Notes: generated by a model from the letters alone, not told the origin. Positions 16,523-25,359 are shown, counted from the stretch's first letter. The stretch: 42,324 bases of DNA from Akkermansia muciniphila (GCA_945883905.1 CAMCYL010000014.1:1-42324); one strand, 5' to 3'. Translations and numbers: made by a program.

Positions 16523-18466
16523 ATGAAGAAAAAAATCTTAATTTTGACGGCCGGTTTTGGAGAGGGACATAACACAGCGGCCAAAAATTTGAAGAGCGCA
16601 TTTGAGTCGTTGGAAGGGGAGTCGGTCGATGTTCAGGTTTTGGATCTTCTCGATGGGTGTTACGGCGTTATTAATCGAATGCTTCGCAAAACCTATGCGA
16701 TGGCGATTGATGGGGCCCCACGACTTTGGCAGCATTTTTATGATTTCTTAGATCATTCTCCATATGCGAAAAGTCACCTTCATTATTTGACACGACTTCA
16801 TTCGGCGATGGAGGCGCTTTTATTAAATATGGATCCCGATGCCGTGGTCAGTACTTATCCGCTTTATAATTATGTGATCGACCGAATTTTTTTAGGAAAA
16901 AGACCCCGACGCTTTCATCAGATTACGGTTGTGACCGACTCGATTTCGGTGAATTCGATTTGGTATAGTTGTCATAGTGATACGTATATTTTACCGAACG
17001 AGGAGAGTGCTGCGATTTTGAGAGAGAATGGAATTTCAGAGAGTCGCATTCAAACCTTTGGATTTCCGGTCAGCCTTGATTTTGAAAAAGAAGAGGAGAT
17101 TCATCCGGCGGTTTTTTCTAAGGAACGAAAACCAAAAATTCTTTGGATCGTCAACGCTCATCGAAAAAAAGCGCCCAAACTTTTGAAGCGCTTGATTGAG
17201 TTGAATCAATGGGATTTAACCCTGTGTGCAGGAAGAGATCCAGTGGTTTATAAGAGTTTAAAGCAGATCATTGATCGCTCCTCTGCAAAGGTCGAACTGG
17301 TGGGATGGACCGATCAAATGCCCGCCTTAATGCTTCAGAGCGATCTGGTGATTAGCAAAGCAGGGGGAGCGACCGTTCAGGAGGCGATTGCGGCTCGGTG
17401 TCCGATGATTCTGACAAAGGTGGTTCCTGGACAGGAGGAGGGAAATTATGAGCTTCTCCGAAAGAATCAGTCCGGAGTTTGTGTTGAGAAATGGAAAGAG
17501 ATTCCGACACAACTGGAGGCTTTATTTGGAGAGGAGGCGTTACTTTGGAATCATTGGAAAAAGAATATCACGCAGATGAGTAAGCCGGGGGCCTCCCGTT
17601 CGATTGCCCAGTTTGTGGTGCAGCGAATTCATCAAGAAAGCGTTTCAGAAATGGGGCTTTCATTGGAGGTTCGAGAGCCTTTAAAAGTACCGGAACCCCC
17701 TTCCTTGGATCCTGCCCCGATTTTGCGGGTTACAGATCAGATCAAGCGACCGTTACTTTGTGATTTTCATACGCATACTCAATTCTCTGATGGAAAGCTT
17801 GCACTCCGGGATTTGATCGATTTTTATGGGGAGCGTCGATTTGATGCCCTTTGCGTAACGGATCATCTTTGTGATCCGCAGAAATTATTGGGGAGGGTTT
17901 GTAAATGGTCAAATCTTGTACTGAGTCCGGAAATGTTGGAGGACTATTTTGCGGCAATTCAATCTGAAAAACAACGGGCGTGGAATGAGTACGAGCTTCT
18001 CCTCATGACAGGATTAGAGTTCAATAAGGATGGATATACTCGAAAAACCTCGGCCCATCTTTTGGGGATTGATCTACAAACTCCGATTAATCCCTCCCTC
18101 TCGATTCCAGAACTGATACAAGCGATTCAATCCCAAGGGGGATTGGCGATTGCCTCTCATCCGCATGTGGGACAGGGATCGTGGGCGAAAGAGACCTTAT
18201 ATTTCTGGGAGAATATTGAGCAGTACGCTCCACTATTAGATGCGTGGGAGATTGCGAATCGAGATGATATTTATAATCCTGTGGGATTAAAGCGGCTCTC
18301 CTTTATCGCCAATAGCGACTTTCATAAACCGAAGCATATCTATTCCTGGAAATCGCTTTTATTTTGCGAAAAAAATCCTGAGTCGATCAAGACCTGTATT
18401 CGAGAGAATCGAAATTTGTCGATTACGATGTATCGAGATCCGAGCTTTAGAGCCACCGCTCGATAG
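16523..18466 (+). CDS. MGDG-synthase-like glycosyltransferase fused to PHP phosphoesterase domain
   Basis: The 647-aa protein joins two enzymes. Residues 1-370 resemble MGDG synthase/MurG-type GT28 transferases: an N-terminal LTAGFGEGHNTAAKNL (8-23), and the C-terminal sugar-nucleotide site SKAGGATVQEAIAARCPMI (278-296) followed by PGQEEGN. Residues 411-647 form a PHP metal-dependent phosphoesterase: DFHTHTQFSDG (414-424), CVTDH (444-448), TGLEFN, ASHPH (544-548) and NSDFH (597-601). These supply the usual His/Asp/Glu metal ligands. The N-terminal half may glycosylate diacylglycerol or another lipid; the PHP substrate is unknown. The start at 16523 has AAGGAG just upstream; frame-matched ATGs at 16490-16496 are alternatives. 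Confidence 0.85.
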   Translation: MKKKILILTAGFGEGHNTAAKNLKSAFESLEGESVDVQVLDLLDGCYGVINRMLRKTYAMAIDGAPRLWQHFYDFLDHSPYAKSHLHYLTRLHSAMEALLLNMDPDAVVSTYPLYNYVIDRIFLGKRPRRFHQITVVTDSISVNSIWYSCHSDTYILPNEESAAILRENGISESRIQTFGFPVSLDFEKEEEIHPAVFSKERKPKILWIVNAHRKKAPKLLKRLIELNQWDLTLCAGRDPVVYKSLKQIIDRSSAKVELVGWTDQMPALMLQSDLVISKAGGATVQEAIAARCPMILTKVVPGQEEGNYELLRKNQSGVCVEKWKEIPTQLEALFGEEALLWNHWKKNITQMSKPGASRSIAQFVVQRIHQESVSEMGLSLEVREPLKVPEPPSLDPAPILRVTDQIKRPLLCDFHTHTQFSDGKLALRDLIDFYGERRFDALCVTDHLCDPQKLLGRVCKWSNLVLSPEMLEDYFAAIQSEKQRAWNEYELLLMTGLEFNKDGYTRKTSAHLLGIDLQTPINPSLSIPELIQAIQSQGGLAIASHPHVGQGSWAKETLYFWENIEQYAPLLDAWEIANRDDIYNPVGLKRLSFIANSDFHKPKHIYSWKSLLFCEKNPESIKTCIRENRNLSITMYRDPSFRATAR

Positions 18467-18549
18467 AGGAGACCGCAAAAGGCAATTATTTCTCGTGAAG
18501 CAACTGTCCCCATGGAATTAGGAATGGCACCGTTGTGAAGTTGAATTTT

Positions 18550-18691
18550 AATGGAGCGCCGATCCGTCAGCTGACGGAGCTGCATGGGCGAAGAGGGGTA
18601 AAAGAGCAGCTATTGGCTAGAAGCGATTAGCCTAAAGCGAAAGAGATAAATCCACCCCTGATCCATGCCGCTGAGCCATCGGCGCTCCATT
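18550..18691 (+). repeat. R2 palindromic element, copy F
   Basis: This 142-bp element begins AATGGAGCGCCGATCCGTC and ends with the reverse complement GGCGCTCCATT (partial inverted repeat of about 30 bp). The unique core includes CAGCTATTGGCTAGAAGCG. An almost identical copy lies at 35100-35240 in the opposite orientation. Flanking bases TTTCTAATGCAA are shared by both copies, so the true unit may extend a little further right. It sits between the convergent glycosyltransferase-PHP and L,D-transpeptidase genes and may serve as their terminator. The remainder of 18467-18716 shows nothing else. Confidence 0.8.
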
Positions 18692-18716
18692 TTTAATTTC
18701 TAATGCAACAACTCGG

Positions 18717-19223
18717 TTAAAGAGTAATCCAGACAGGGGTATGAACTTTAACGAAATCATAGAGATGGATCATTGCTTGATTGCGAAGTCGAATACAACC
18801 GTGGCTCACCGGTTGTCCGATCAAGGCCTCCTGATTGGTTCCGTGAAAATAGATGTAACGATTTTTGGTATTTGCATTACGGGGTTCTAATCCCTCCAAC
18901 CAGAGAATGCGGGTGAGGATTAGGTCCTCTTGAGTCGGGGGGGAGTCAGGCCTCCATAGGGCTCCTGTCGGTTTTCTGGATTTGAACACGGTGCCGATGG
19001 GATGTGGATCGCCGATTTTTTCAGAGATTCGAAACCAGCCCTGAGGCGTTTTATGGCTTCCCTCCTCCTCTCCAACCCCGTTTTTAGCGGTACTTATCGG
19101 GGCGGCCCAAATTTTATGCGCCCCTTGTTTGAGTTCGAGGACCTGCATTCCGATCGAAATGACCAAGTGAGTTTCTTGACACCATTTTTGGATTTGATCA
19201 GGGTCAATAGAATGAGCGGTCAT
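18717..19223 (-). CDS. L,D-transpeptidase (YkuD domain)
   Basis: YkuD enzymes form 3-3 cross-links in peptidoglycan or attach proteins to it. The catalytic region is intact: H127 in YFHGTN, then S140-H-G-C143-I-R145-L-R-N, with Cys143 as nucleophile. The substrate-side segment KTPQGWF (58-64) also matches. The 168-aa protein has no visible signal peptide or membrane helix, which is unusual for an enzyme that works in the periplasm. Either a non-canonical export route exists, or the true start lies upstream. No such start is evident before 19223. It is a short, single-domain form. Confidence 0.9.
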   Translation of the reverse strand: MTAHSIDPDQIQKWCQETHLVISIGMQVLELKQGAHKIWAAPISTAKNGVGEEEGSHKTPQGWFRISEKIGDPHPIGTVFKSRKPTGALWRPDSPPTQEDLILTRILWLEGLEPRNANTKNRYIYFHGTNQEALIGQPVSHGCIRLRNQAMIHLYDFVKVHTPVWITL

Positions 19224-19280
19224 TGAGTTTTAATCGTAAAATAGGGCCCTTCTCAGGAGTGAAGTCGTTGCTTAAGTTTT

Positions 19281-20315
19281 TTAAAAATCATTTAAACGAT
19301 CAATGAGTTGTCGGAGTCGACCGGTGGCACGACGATTAAAGTTCATGACAAGACGAGGTAAGTGAGCGATTTCGGGCTCATTATTTTCTTCCGGAAAGGC
19401 TTGGCGTTGTTGGATGCTACTTCCAGGAAGAAGGAGATCTTCGAAATCCTCTTGGAGACGTTTGAGGGCGCCAACGGGAACCTCGCGTTGGGTTCGGATC
19501 ACAAGATGATCTTTGACGTAGCGATAGGAGTGAAAGTTGTAATAGAAATTAACGATCTCTTTCCGAGCCTCTTCAAGGTTATCCGTGATTTTGTAGAGAT
19601 GAAAGTCCTCTTTCGAAATCAACCCGTCAGCGAAAACGTGTTCACGAATATAGTGATCAAAGGTTTTCCAGAAATTGCCGCCGGGGGCATCGACCATCAC
19701 TAAGGGAATAATACGGGCTTTTCCCGTTTGAATTAAGGTTAAGGCCTCGAATCCTTCATCCATCGTCCCGAACCCTCCAGGAAAAAGGGCAACAGCATGG
19801 GATTCTCTTAAGAAAAAGAGTTTACGGGTAAAAAAGTAATGGAAGTTAATGAGTTTAGGATCCCCCTCGATAACCTCATTTGCATGCTGTTCGAAGGGAA
19901 GAGTAATATTGAGACCAAAGGAATGTTGCTTTCCCGCGCCGGCTTGTGCTGCTCCCATAATTCCATCTCCCCCTCCCGTGATGGTCATGAAATTAGCATT
20001 AGTCATTAACTTTGCAAAATCATGGGAGGCAATGGCCTCCGGTTTTTGAGAGGGGGTACGAGCCGATCCAAAAATACAAAGCTTTTTGATGTTTCGATAG
20101 GGCATGAAGACCTTATTGGCGTAACGCATCTCACGAACGACACGATGGAATAAACGCATTTCTGCGGGACTTGTTCCGTCTCGGTTTAACTTCCATTGCT
20201 CTCTTAAGAGAGATTGATGAAATCCAGTCTTATCTTCGATTCCGAGGTCTTTCAAAAAGGCTTTAAATTTAGATTCAACATCAGCAGGAACCGGGACGGA
20301 TTTGATTTGATTCAT
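19281..20315 (-). CDS. LOG family protein (lysine decarboxylase-like fold)
   Basis: LOG proteins are nucleotide-monophosphate phosphoribohydrolases; some release active cytokinins, others act on AMP or on unknown nucleotides. The two signature loops are present: GGGDGIMGAAQAGA (about 115-128) and PGGFGTMDEGFEAL (about 180-193). At 344 aa it is longer than plant LOG (about 215 aa), with an N-terminal helical region and a C-terminal extension of about 100 residues. Such larger bacterial forms are common. The physiological substrate is unknown. It is divergent from the methyltransferase/reductase gene, with only about 28 bases between the likely starts. Confidence 0.88.
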   Translation of the reverse strand: MNQIKSVPVPADVESKFKAFLKDLGIEDKTGFHQSLLREQWKLNRDGTSPAEMRLFHRVVREMRYANKVFMPYRNIKKLCIFGSARTPSQKPEAIASHDFAKLMTNANFMTITGGGDGIMGAAQAGAGKQHSFGLNITLPFEQHANEVIEGDPKLINFHYFFTRKLFFLRESHAVALFPGGFGTMDEGFEALTLIQTGKARIIPLVMVDAPGGNFWKTFDHYIREHVFADGLISKEDFHLYKITDNLEEARKEIVNFYYNFHSYRYVKDHLVIRTQREVPVGALKRLQEDFEDLLLPGSSIQQRQAFPEENNEPEIAHLPRLVMNFNRRATGRLRQLIDRLNDF

Positions 20316-20343
20316 GACGATAAAATGCCACGTTTTCTTTCGT

Positions 20344-22176
20344 ATGGCAAATTTTTTGGAGGTTCTTCGTGATCAAATCCTGATTGCGGATGGGGCAACG
20401 GGAACTTATCTCTATCAATTAGGAGTTCCACAGCATCATTGTTTAGAAGAGGTGAATATCACTCATCCGGACTATCTTCGACGACTTTATTCAGAATATG
20501 CCGAGGCTGGAGCGCAGGTGATAGAGACCAATAGTTTTGGAGCGAATCGAATTCGACTCGCTCGTTATGGACTTGAGGATCGGGTGCGGGAGTTTAACTT
20601 AGCGGCCGTTAAATTGGCTAAAGAATCCTTAAAAAGTAAAATCGTTTTAGGAAAAAATATTTTTATAGGAGGATCCGTGGGGCCTCTTTCTTTGCGACCG
20701 ACCGATGCTCCGCTTTCGGATTGTCAGAAGGCGGAGGTTTTTCACGAACATATCGGGGCCCTGATTGAAGGGGGCTGTGATCTTCTTTTTTTAGAGACCT
20801 TCTCCGATCTTCAAGAGTTATTAATCGCGCTTAATGTGTTCAAGTCTTTGAGTGCGCTTCCCGTCGTGACCTCCCTCGCGGTCACGGAAGAGGGACGAAT
20901 GGGGACCGGTCAAACGATGGAAGAGGCCTTTCAGATTTTACGGCTTGCGGGTGCGGACGTTTGTTCGATTAATGGAACCTGTGGACTTCGGGCCAGTCAT
21001 TTCCTTTACACGAAGCTGGAGGTGAAAGCAGGGGATCTTTATGGAGCGTATCCGAATGCGGGGAAACCGGAGTTTTATGAGGGGAGATTTAATTATGCGG
21101 CGACCCCCGAATATTTTGCAGAAAATCTTCCTCATTTTGTAGAGGAGGGAGTTCGTCTTATGGGGGGGGATTATGGAACGACGCCTGCGCATATCAAGGC
21201 CCTTGCGCAAAAAGCGGTTGGGTTAAAGCCGATCCATCTGAAAAAAAGGAAAACAATCACGGTGACAGAAAGGCCGATGAGCGTAGAGCCGCAGCCCCAT
21301 GTCGAATTGAATTTATTGGATCGACTCAAAGAAAAAGTAGTGACGGTCGTAGAGCTAGATTCTCCTAAAACGCTATCGATGACGAAGTTCTTAGCGGGAG
21401 CGCAGGCCCTTAAGGAGGCGGGGGCAGATGCCGTCACCTTGGCGGACAATTCCTTGGCGATTCTCCGAGTCAGTAATTTTGCCGCGGCCGTTTTGTTAAG
21501 AGAAAAAGTCGGGGTGCTCCCCTTGATTCATTTAGCCTGTCGTGACCGAAATCTCATTGGATTGCAATCGGAGATCATGGGATTGGGAGTGATGGGTTTT
21601 CGGCATCTCCTTGCGATTACAGGGGATCCGGCAAAAGTGGGGGATCATCCGGGAGCGAGCTCCGTTTACGATGTGAATTCGGTAGGACTCCTCAAGTTGA
21701 TTCAAGGAATGAACCAAGGGGTCAATGCAGCAGGTAAAAATTTAAATGGGAATACCGATTTTGTCGTCGGCTGTGCCTTTAATCCGAATGCGAAAAATTT
21801 TGATTCACAGGTGAAAAAATTAGAGGGGAAAATTGCCGCGGGGGCTCAATACGTGATGACGCAGCCGGTCTTTGATCTTCAATTAGTTAAAATGACTGCA
21901 GAACGATTAAAGCCTTTAGGAATTCCTGTTTTTATTGGAGTGATGCCGCTTTTAAACTCTCGAAATACCGAGTTTTTACACAACGAGGTTCCAGGGATTT
22001 CGATTCCCGATCAAGTCAGAGAGCAGATGCGACATGCAAGTGAGACGGAGGCCTCTCGTATTGGGGTCGATTTCGCCCGCGAGCTTCGTCGTGAAATTTT
22101 GACTCATTTTAACGGAGTTTATTTGATCACTCCTTTTCTGAAGTATGAGGTTTCGGTGGAGTTGATGAGCGATTAA
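20344..22176 (+). CDS. Homocysteine S-methyltransferase-like / methylenetetrahydrofolate reductase fusion
   Basis: The 610-aa product combines an N-terminal homocysteine-methyltransferase fold (about 1-300) with a C-terminal MTHFR (about 318-610). The fusion itself is known, for example B. subtilis YitJ. Start motifs (DGATGTYL, ETNSFGAN) and GGSVGPLSL are conserved. However, the zinc-binding GGCCG is GGDYG at 274-278, and the other ligand Cys is replaced in INGTCG (C213 is shifted by two). The methyl-transfer site is therefore probably lost. MTHFR marks remain: VVELDSPK, LACRDRNLIGLQSE, LAITGDP and YVMTQPVFD. ATG 20344 is preferred; 20314 overlaps the divergent LOG start. Confidence 0.9.
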   Translation: MANFLEVLRDQILIADGATGTYLYQLGVPQHHCLEEVNITHPDYLRRLYSEYAEAGAQVIETNSFGANRIRLARYGLEDRVREFNLAAVKLAKESLKSKIVLGKNIFIGGSVGPLSLRPTDAPLSDCQKAEVFHEHIGALIEGGCDLLFLETFSDLQELLIALNVFKSLSALPVVTSLAVTEEGRMGTGQTMEEAFQILRLAGADVCSINGTCGLRASHFLYTKLEVKAGDLYGAYPNAGKPEFYEGRFNYAATPEYFAENLPHFVEEGVRLMGGDYGTTPAHIKALAQKAVGLKPIHLKKRKTITVTERPMSVEPQPHVELNLLDRLKEKVVTVVELDSPKTLSMTKFLAGAQALKEAGADAVTLADNSLAILRVSNFAAAVLLREKVGVLPLIHLACRDRNLIGLQSEIMGLGVMGFRHLLAITGDPAKVGDHPGASSVYDVNSVGLLKLIQGMNQGVNAAGKNLNGNTDFVVGCAFNPNAKNFDSQVKKLEGKIAAGAQYVMTQPVFDLQLVKMTAERLKPLGIPVFIGVMPLLNSRNTEFLHNEVPGISIPDQVREQMRHASETEASRIGVDFARELRREILTHFNGVYLITPFLKYEVSVELMSD

Positions 22177-22218
22177 GTAAGATTGGATTTTTTTTTAAAA
22201 CCGAGGTAAAGTTCTTTC

Positions 22219-23565
22219 ATGAGATTTCCCGTCATGACCATAGTTTTCGGGATCTGTTTTTTGATGAGAGGATTGATAGCGTCAAATCAACCGTCCTCTG
22301 GATCGATGCCTGTCCTCGGCTCCACTCCTTCTCAAGAGCCTACGAAAGCCGCTCCGGTTATTGGGAAGAATATGGCACGATATCATATGGGGACAATTCT
22401 CGAGAAATTTGACCCTGAAACCCGCTTTTATCTTCCCGATAGGAGCGCCGTTGCATGGCTTGATGAGGATGATACGACTGTTTACGAGATTCCCCCAGGA
22501 AAGCAGTGGTATCTGATGACGTTGGATCGTCCAACGTTGATCCAGAACTTTTCAATGGCCGCCGAGAGTTTAAAGGGAAAAGTCTCTCTTTATGCCAGCG
22601 ATCAAAAAGCGGTTCCCGGCTCAAAAAATTGGACTCCACTATTCAAAGGGGTTCCTGCTCAAGATCTCAAAGAGAAGGAGTATCAAAAGCCCCTTTATTC
22701 CTTTACTCGATATGTTTTATTAGAGATCGATCTTTCGCAATCGGCTATCGTTTCGAGTCTTTATCTTTTTACAGATAGTGATCCTTCAAGTTATCGTCTT
22801 ACGAAGCGTGCAGAGCCGAGTCGGTTTACAGATAAAGCAGGGCCTTTTTATAAAGATACGAAGGGGCAGGTCAACTTTGCAGGAAAATATGCGCGGAATT
22901 CCGGAGGAGTAGAGGATGATAATTTTGCAAAAATGGTGGATGAGAGTCCCGAGACGAACGGGTCTTTAGATCAAAAGCCGATGGTGATCGATTTGAAGGA
23001 GGTAAGAGAAATGGAACGTTTTTCTATTTTTGCAGAAAAGAAAAAGGGGAGGATGACGATCTTACTGGAGCCCGATCGATCGGCCTCGGGACCTTTACCG
23101 AGGGTTTATATTCCCGAGGCGGTTCGATTTTTAATGGGCATGGGATGGCAAAAATCAAGTGGATTATTTGTTCAAGCAACAGGAGGGGAGATCAAGAGTT
23201 CCAACGCAATAAGCCGAACGATAGTACTCGATGGAAGCTCTGATCGCATTTCAATTCAGGTTCCGGCGACTCCAAGTCAGTTTTTAACGATGACTTGGGT
23301 CTCTGGAGAGAGTCCTGCCTCTTCACTCCAGATTAAGAATTTTTCTGCGATGGGCGATGTCTCTCTGAATGAGTTTCAAGTCAGTCGTAGTGTAGGAAAT
23401 TTTGAGGGAAGTGGACCTCTTCCCGTGGGCGATCCAGCGGCAGCAAAGGGCAATAATTTGAATAATTCATCAAAAGAAACGAATGGCACTACGGTTTTAG
23501 GAAATAGTGCGGTTCAGACCGAGGATCCACTTCGTTTACCTCCGATTACTCCCGTTAGTAATTGA
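22219..23565 (+). CDS. Secreted protein of unknown function
   Basis: The 448-aa protein has a signal peptide (MRFPVMTIVFGICFLMRGL, cleavage near residue 22). I recognise no named family. Two internal segments look alike: TLIQNFSMAAESLKGKVSLY (about 108-127) and EMERFSIFAEKKKGRMTILL (about 266-285). Both read like strands of a discoidin/F5-8C-type beta sandwich, a fold often used to bind carbohydrate. The C-terminal 60 residues are rich in Asn, Gly, Ser and Pro and probably disordered. GAGGTAAAG lies upstream of the start. The next gene encodes a lone receiver 31 bases downstream. Confidence 0.7.
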   Translation: MRFPVMTIVFGICFLMRGLIASNQPSSGSMPVLGSTPSQEPTKAAPVIGKNMARYHMGTILEKFDPETRFYLPDRSAVAWLDEDDTTVYEIPPGKQWYLMTLDRPTLIQNFSMAAESLKGKVSLYASDQKAVPGSKNWTPLFKGVPAQDLKEKEYQKPLYSFTRYVLLEIDLSQSAIVSSLYLFTDSDPSSYRLTKRAEPSRFTDKAGPFYKDTKGQVNFAGKYARNSGGVEDDNFAKMVDESPETNGSLDQKPMVIDLKEVREMERFSIFAEKKKGRMTILLEPDRSASGPLPRVYIPEAVRFLMGMGWQKSSGLFVQATGGEIKSSNAISRTIVLDGSSDRISIQVPATPSQFLTMTWVSGESPASSLQIKNFSAMGDVSLNEFQVSRSVGNFEGSGPLPVGDPAAAKGNNLNNSSKETNGTTVLGNSAVQTEDPLRLPPITPVSN

Positions 23566-23596
23566 CCTTTTGAGGAGAACTCTCTATTTTTTTGAT

Positions 23597-24007
23597 ATGT
23601 TTGAGTTGATTAAGAAAGTTTTTCAAAAAGAGAAAAAACACTTTCTCATCGTGGACGATCATATTCAAATTTCCGAATTTTTATGTGATTATCTCAAAAA
23701 ATTTGGTCATCGAGGCTCTTTTTTAACCGATGCCACACGAGCGATGGAGTGGCTTAAGTCGAATCCCTGTGATGCGGTCATTTTAGATTTAAATTTAGGG
23801 CTAGAGGATCGAGATGGGATTCAAATCTTACAAGAAATTAGAAAAGATTTTAAAACCTTGCCGATCGTTATTTTTACCGGAGAGGGATATGATGAGGATC
23901 GATTACAGGAAGCGATTCGTGCCGGAGCAAGTGGTTATGTGAGTAAGTCGGTACGTCCTTCCGATATGTATGCGGCCCTCATGCGGGCATTGAGTTTACA
24001 GGCCTGA
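23597..24007 (+). CDS. Single-domain response regulator
   Basis: The 136-aa protein is a CheY-like receiver with no output domain. The acidic pair is in FLIVDDH (about 19-21), the phospho-acceptor Asp in VILDLNLG, the switch Thr in VIFTGEG and the conserved Lys in GYVSKSV. The ATG at 23597 begins a 15-residue basic leader (MFELIKKVFQKEKKH). A longer frame from 23507 would overlap the previous gene. The partner kinase is not adjacent. It may act through protein contact, as CheY and Spo0F do. Confidence 0.88.
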   Translation: MFELIKKVFQKEKKHFLIVDDHIQISEFLCDYLKKFGHRGSFLTDATRAMEWLKSNPCDAVILDLNLGLEDRDGIQILQEIRKDFKTLPIVIFTGEGYDEDRLQEAIRAGASGYVSKSVRPSDMYAALMRALSLQA

Positions 24008-24049
24008 GATTAGAAGAGAGCGGCGGTCTCGTTCGTTTGATGATATTTA

Positions 24050-24577
24050 TTGCCAACGGAATTGTTTGTGTGGGATTGTGGAGGGGTGAACGTTTTATCT
24101 CTTTATATTTCTGAAGGTCATAATTTTGTCGGACGTCATGGAGGATCTGCTGCCGATTTTAAGATCCTTGAAAAGGATTCGATTGAGTGCGTTGCTGGAA
24201 GCGGGATTTTGGGGGATCGTTTTTTTAATTATAAACCGGATTTTAAAGGTCAAATCACCTTTTTTTCACAAGAGATAGGCATTCGACTCTTTAAGGAGTT
24301 AAATCTTCCGGAGATGGATCTACGTCTTTTAAGGCGTAATGTGATTACGAAAGGGGTGGATCTGAATCAGTGGATTGGTCAGGAATTTGATATCCAAGGG
24401 GTTCGATTTCAAGGCGTTGAGGAGTGTAAACCTTGTTACTGGATGGATCAGACGATTGGAAAAGGGGCCGAGGTTTTTTTAAAGGGACAGGGGGGACTCC
24501 GTGCAAAAATATTAACGAGTGGAGTCTTAAAGAGATCTTCGCTTGTGATGGATGGAGCAAAGGAATTCAGTCGATGA
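24050..24577 (+). CDS. MOSC domain protein
   Basis: MOSC domains (molybdenum cofactor sulfurase C-terminal) handle sulfur or molybdenum cofactor chemistry. Family marks are AGSGILGDRFFNYKPDFKG, then LLRRNVITKGVDLNQWIGQ, and EECKPCYWMDQ with the conserved Cys. At about 163-175 aa it is the stand-alone type, like YiiM. The start is uncertain: TTG 24050, or GTG 24086, which follows GGAGG closely. It overlaps the ABC ATPase gene by ATGA, and the C-terminal segment KGQGGLRAKILTSGVL closes the domain. Confidence 0.85.
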   Translation: MPTELFVWDCGGVNVLSLYISEGHNFVGRHGGSAADFKILEKDSIECVAGSGILGDRFFNYKPDFKGQITFFSQEIGIRLFKELNLPEMDLRLLRRNVITKGVDLNQWIGQEFDIQGVRFQGVEECKPCYWMDQTIGKGAEVFLKGQGGLRAKILTSGVLKRSSLVMDGAKEFSR

Positions 24578-25359
24578 AAAACAGGAGTAGCGATTTGATC
24601 GAGAAACCGCTTCTGCAGCTTCAGAATGCAGGTGTCTTTAGGCAAGGACGGAGGATTTGTTGTCGATTGAATTGGGAAATTTATCGGGGAGAGCATTGGA
24701 CGATTCTGGGTCCGAATGGATCGGGGAAATCGACTCTTTTAAGTTCGATCTATGGCTATGAAAGTTTTTCAACCGGAAAGATGCAAGTCGATGGAGAGGT
24801 TTATGGAGAGGGGCAGTGGAGTCTTGTTCGTAAAAAAATCGGGTGGGTGAGCGCAGCACTTGCCGAAAATATTAATTTTCAGGAATCGGTTCTCCATGTG
24901 GTTGCCACGGGAATCAAGGGAATATTAAATCATTGGAAATCCCCTTCGAGGGAGGAGACTCAACAAGCGATATTGATTTTAAAACGTTTGGGATGTTATT
25001 CACTCATGAAATCTCAGTGGGGACTCCTTTCTCAGGGGGAAAAGCAAAAAGTTTTAATCGCCCGATCTTTGGTTGCACGTCCGAAAATTCTTTTTTTAGA
25101 TGAGCCCTGTGCCGGTTTAGATCCTTTAGCGCGGGAGGTGTTTTTAAGGTTTTTAAGAAAATTAATGAAGCGATCCGATAGTCCGGCAGTGGTTCTGGTG
25201 ACCCATCATCTTGAAGAGATTGTTCCGGAGTTCACCCATTTATGGGGGATTCGCAAAGGAAGAACGATTTATCAAGGGGAGGCAAGTGAGGGATTAAAAT
25301 TACAGAATTTACAGAGAATCTATGGGAGAGGAATTCAGCGGTTATTAAATCGAGTTTAA
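24574..25359 (+). CDS. Orphan ABC transporter ATP-binding protein (YlmA/ModF-like)
   Basis: The product is a 261-aa ATPase. Walker A GPNGSGKST is at 46-54, signature LLSQGEKQ at 151-158, Walker B KILFLDEP at 171-178 and the switch His at 211 (VTHH). The segment HWTILGPNGSGKSTLL and the WVSAALAENI stretch resemble YlmA/ModF-type ATPases, which are associated with molybdate. The ATG at 24574 overlaps the MOSC stop by four bases, with AAAGGA upstream. No membrane partner gene is nearby, so it may serve a distant permease or act alone. The MOSC partner fits a molybdenum link, but this is an inference. Confidence 0.85.
   Translation: MKNRSSDLIEKPLLQLQNAGVFRQGRRICCRLNWEIYRGEHWTILGPNGSGKSTLLSSIYGYESFSTGKMQVDGEVYGEGQWSLVRKKIGWVSAALAENINFQESVLHVVATGIKGILNHWKSPSREETQQAILILKRLGCYSLMKSQWGLLSQGEKQKVLIARSLVARPKILFLDEPCAGLDPLAREVFLRFLRKLMKRSDSPAVVLVTHHLEEIVPEFTHLWGIRKGRTIYQGEASEGLKLQNLQRIYGRGIQRLLNRV

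Noticed and set aside
20250-20344. SAM or other riboswitch before the HMT-MTHFR gene
   Set aside because: The upstream space is occupied by the divergent LOG gene and no riboswitch core motif was seen.
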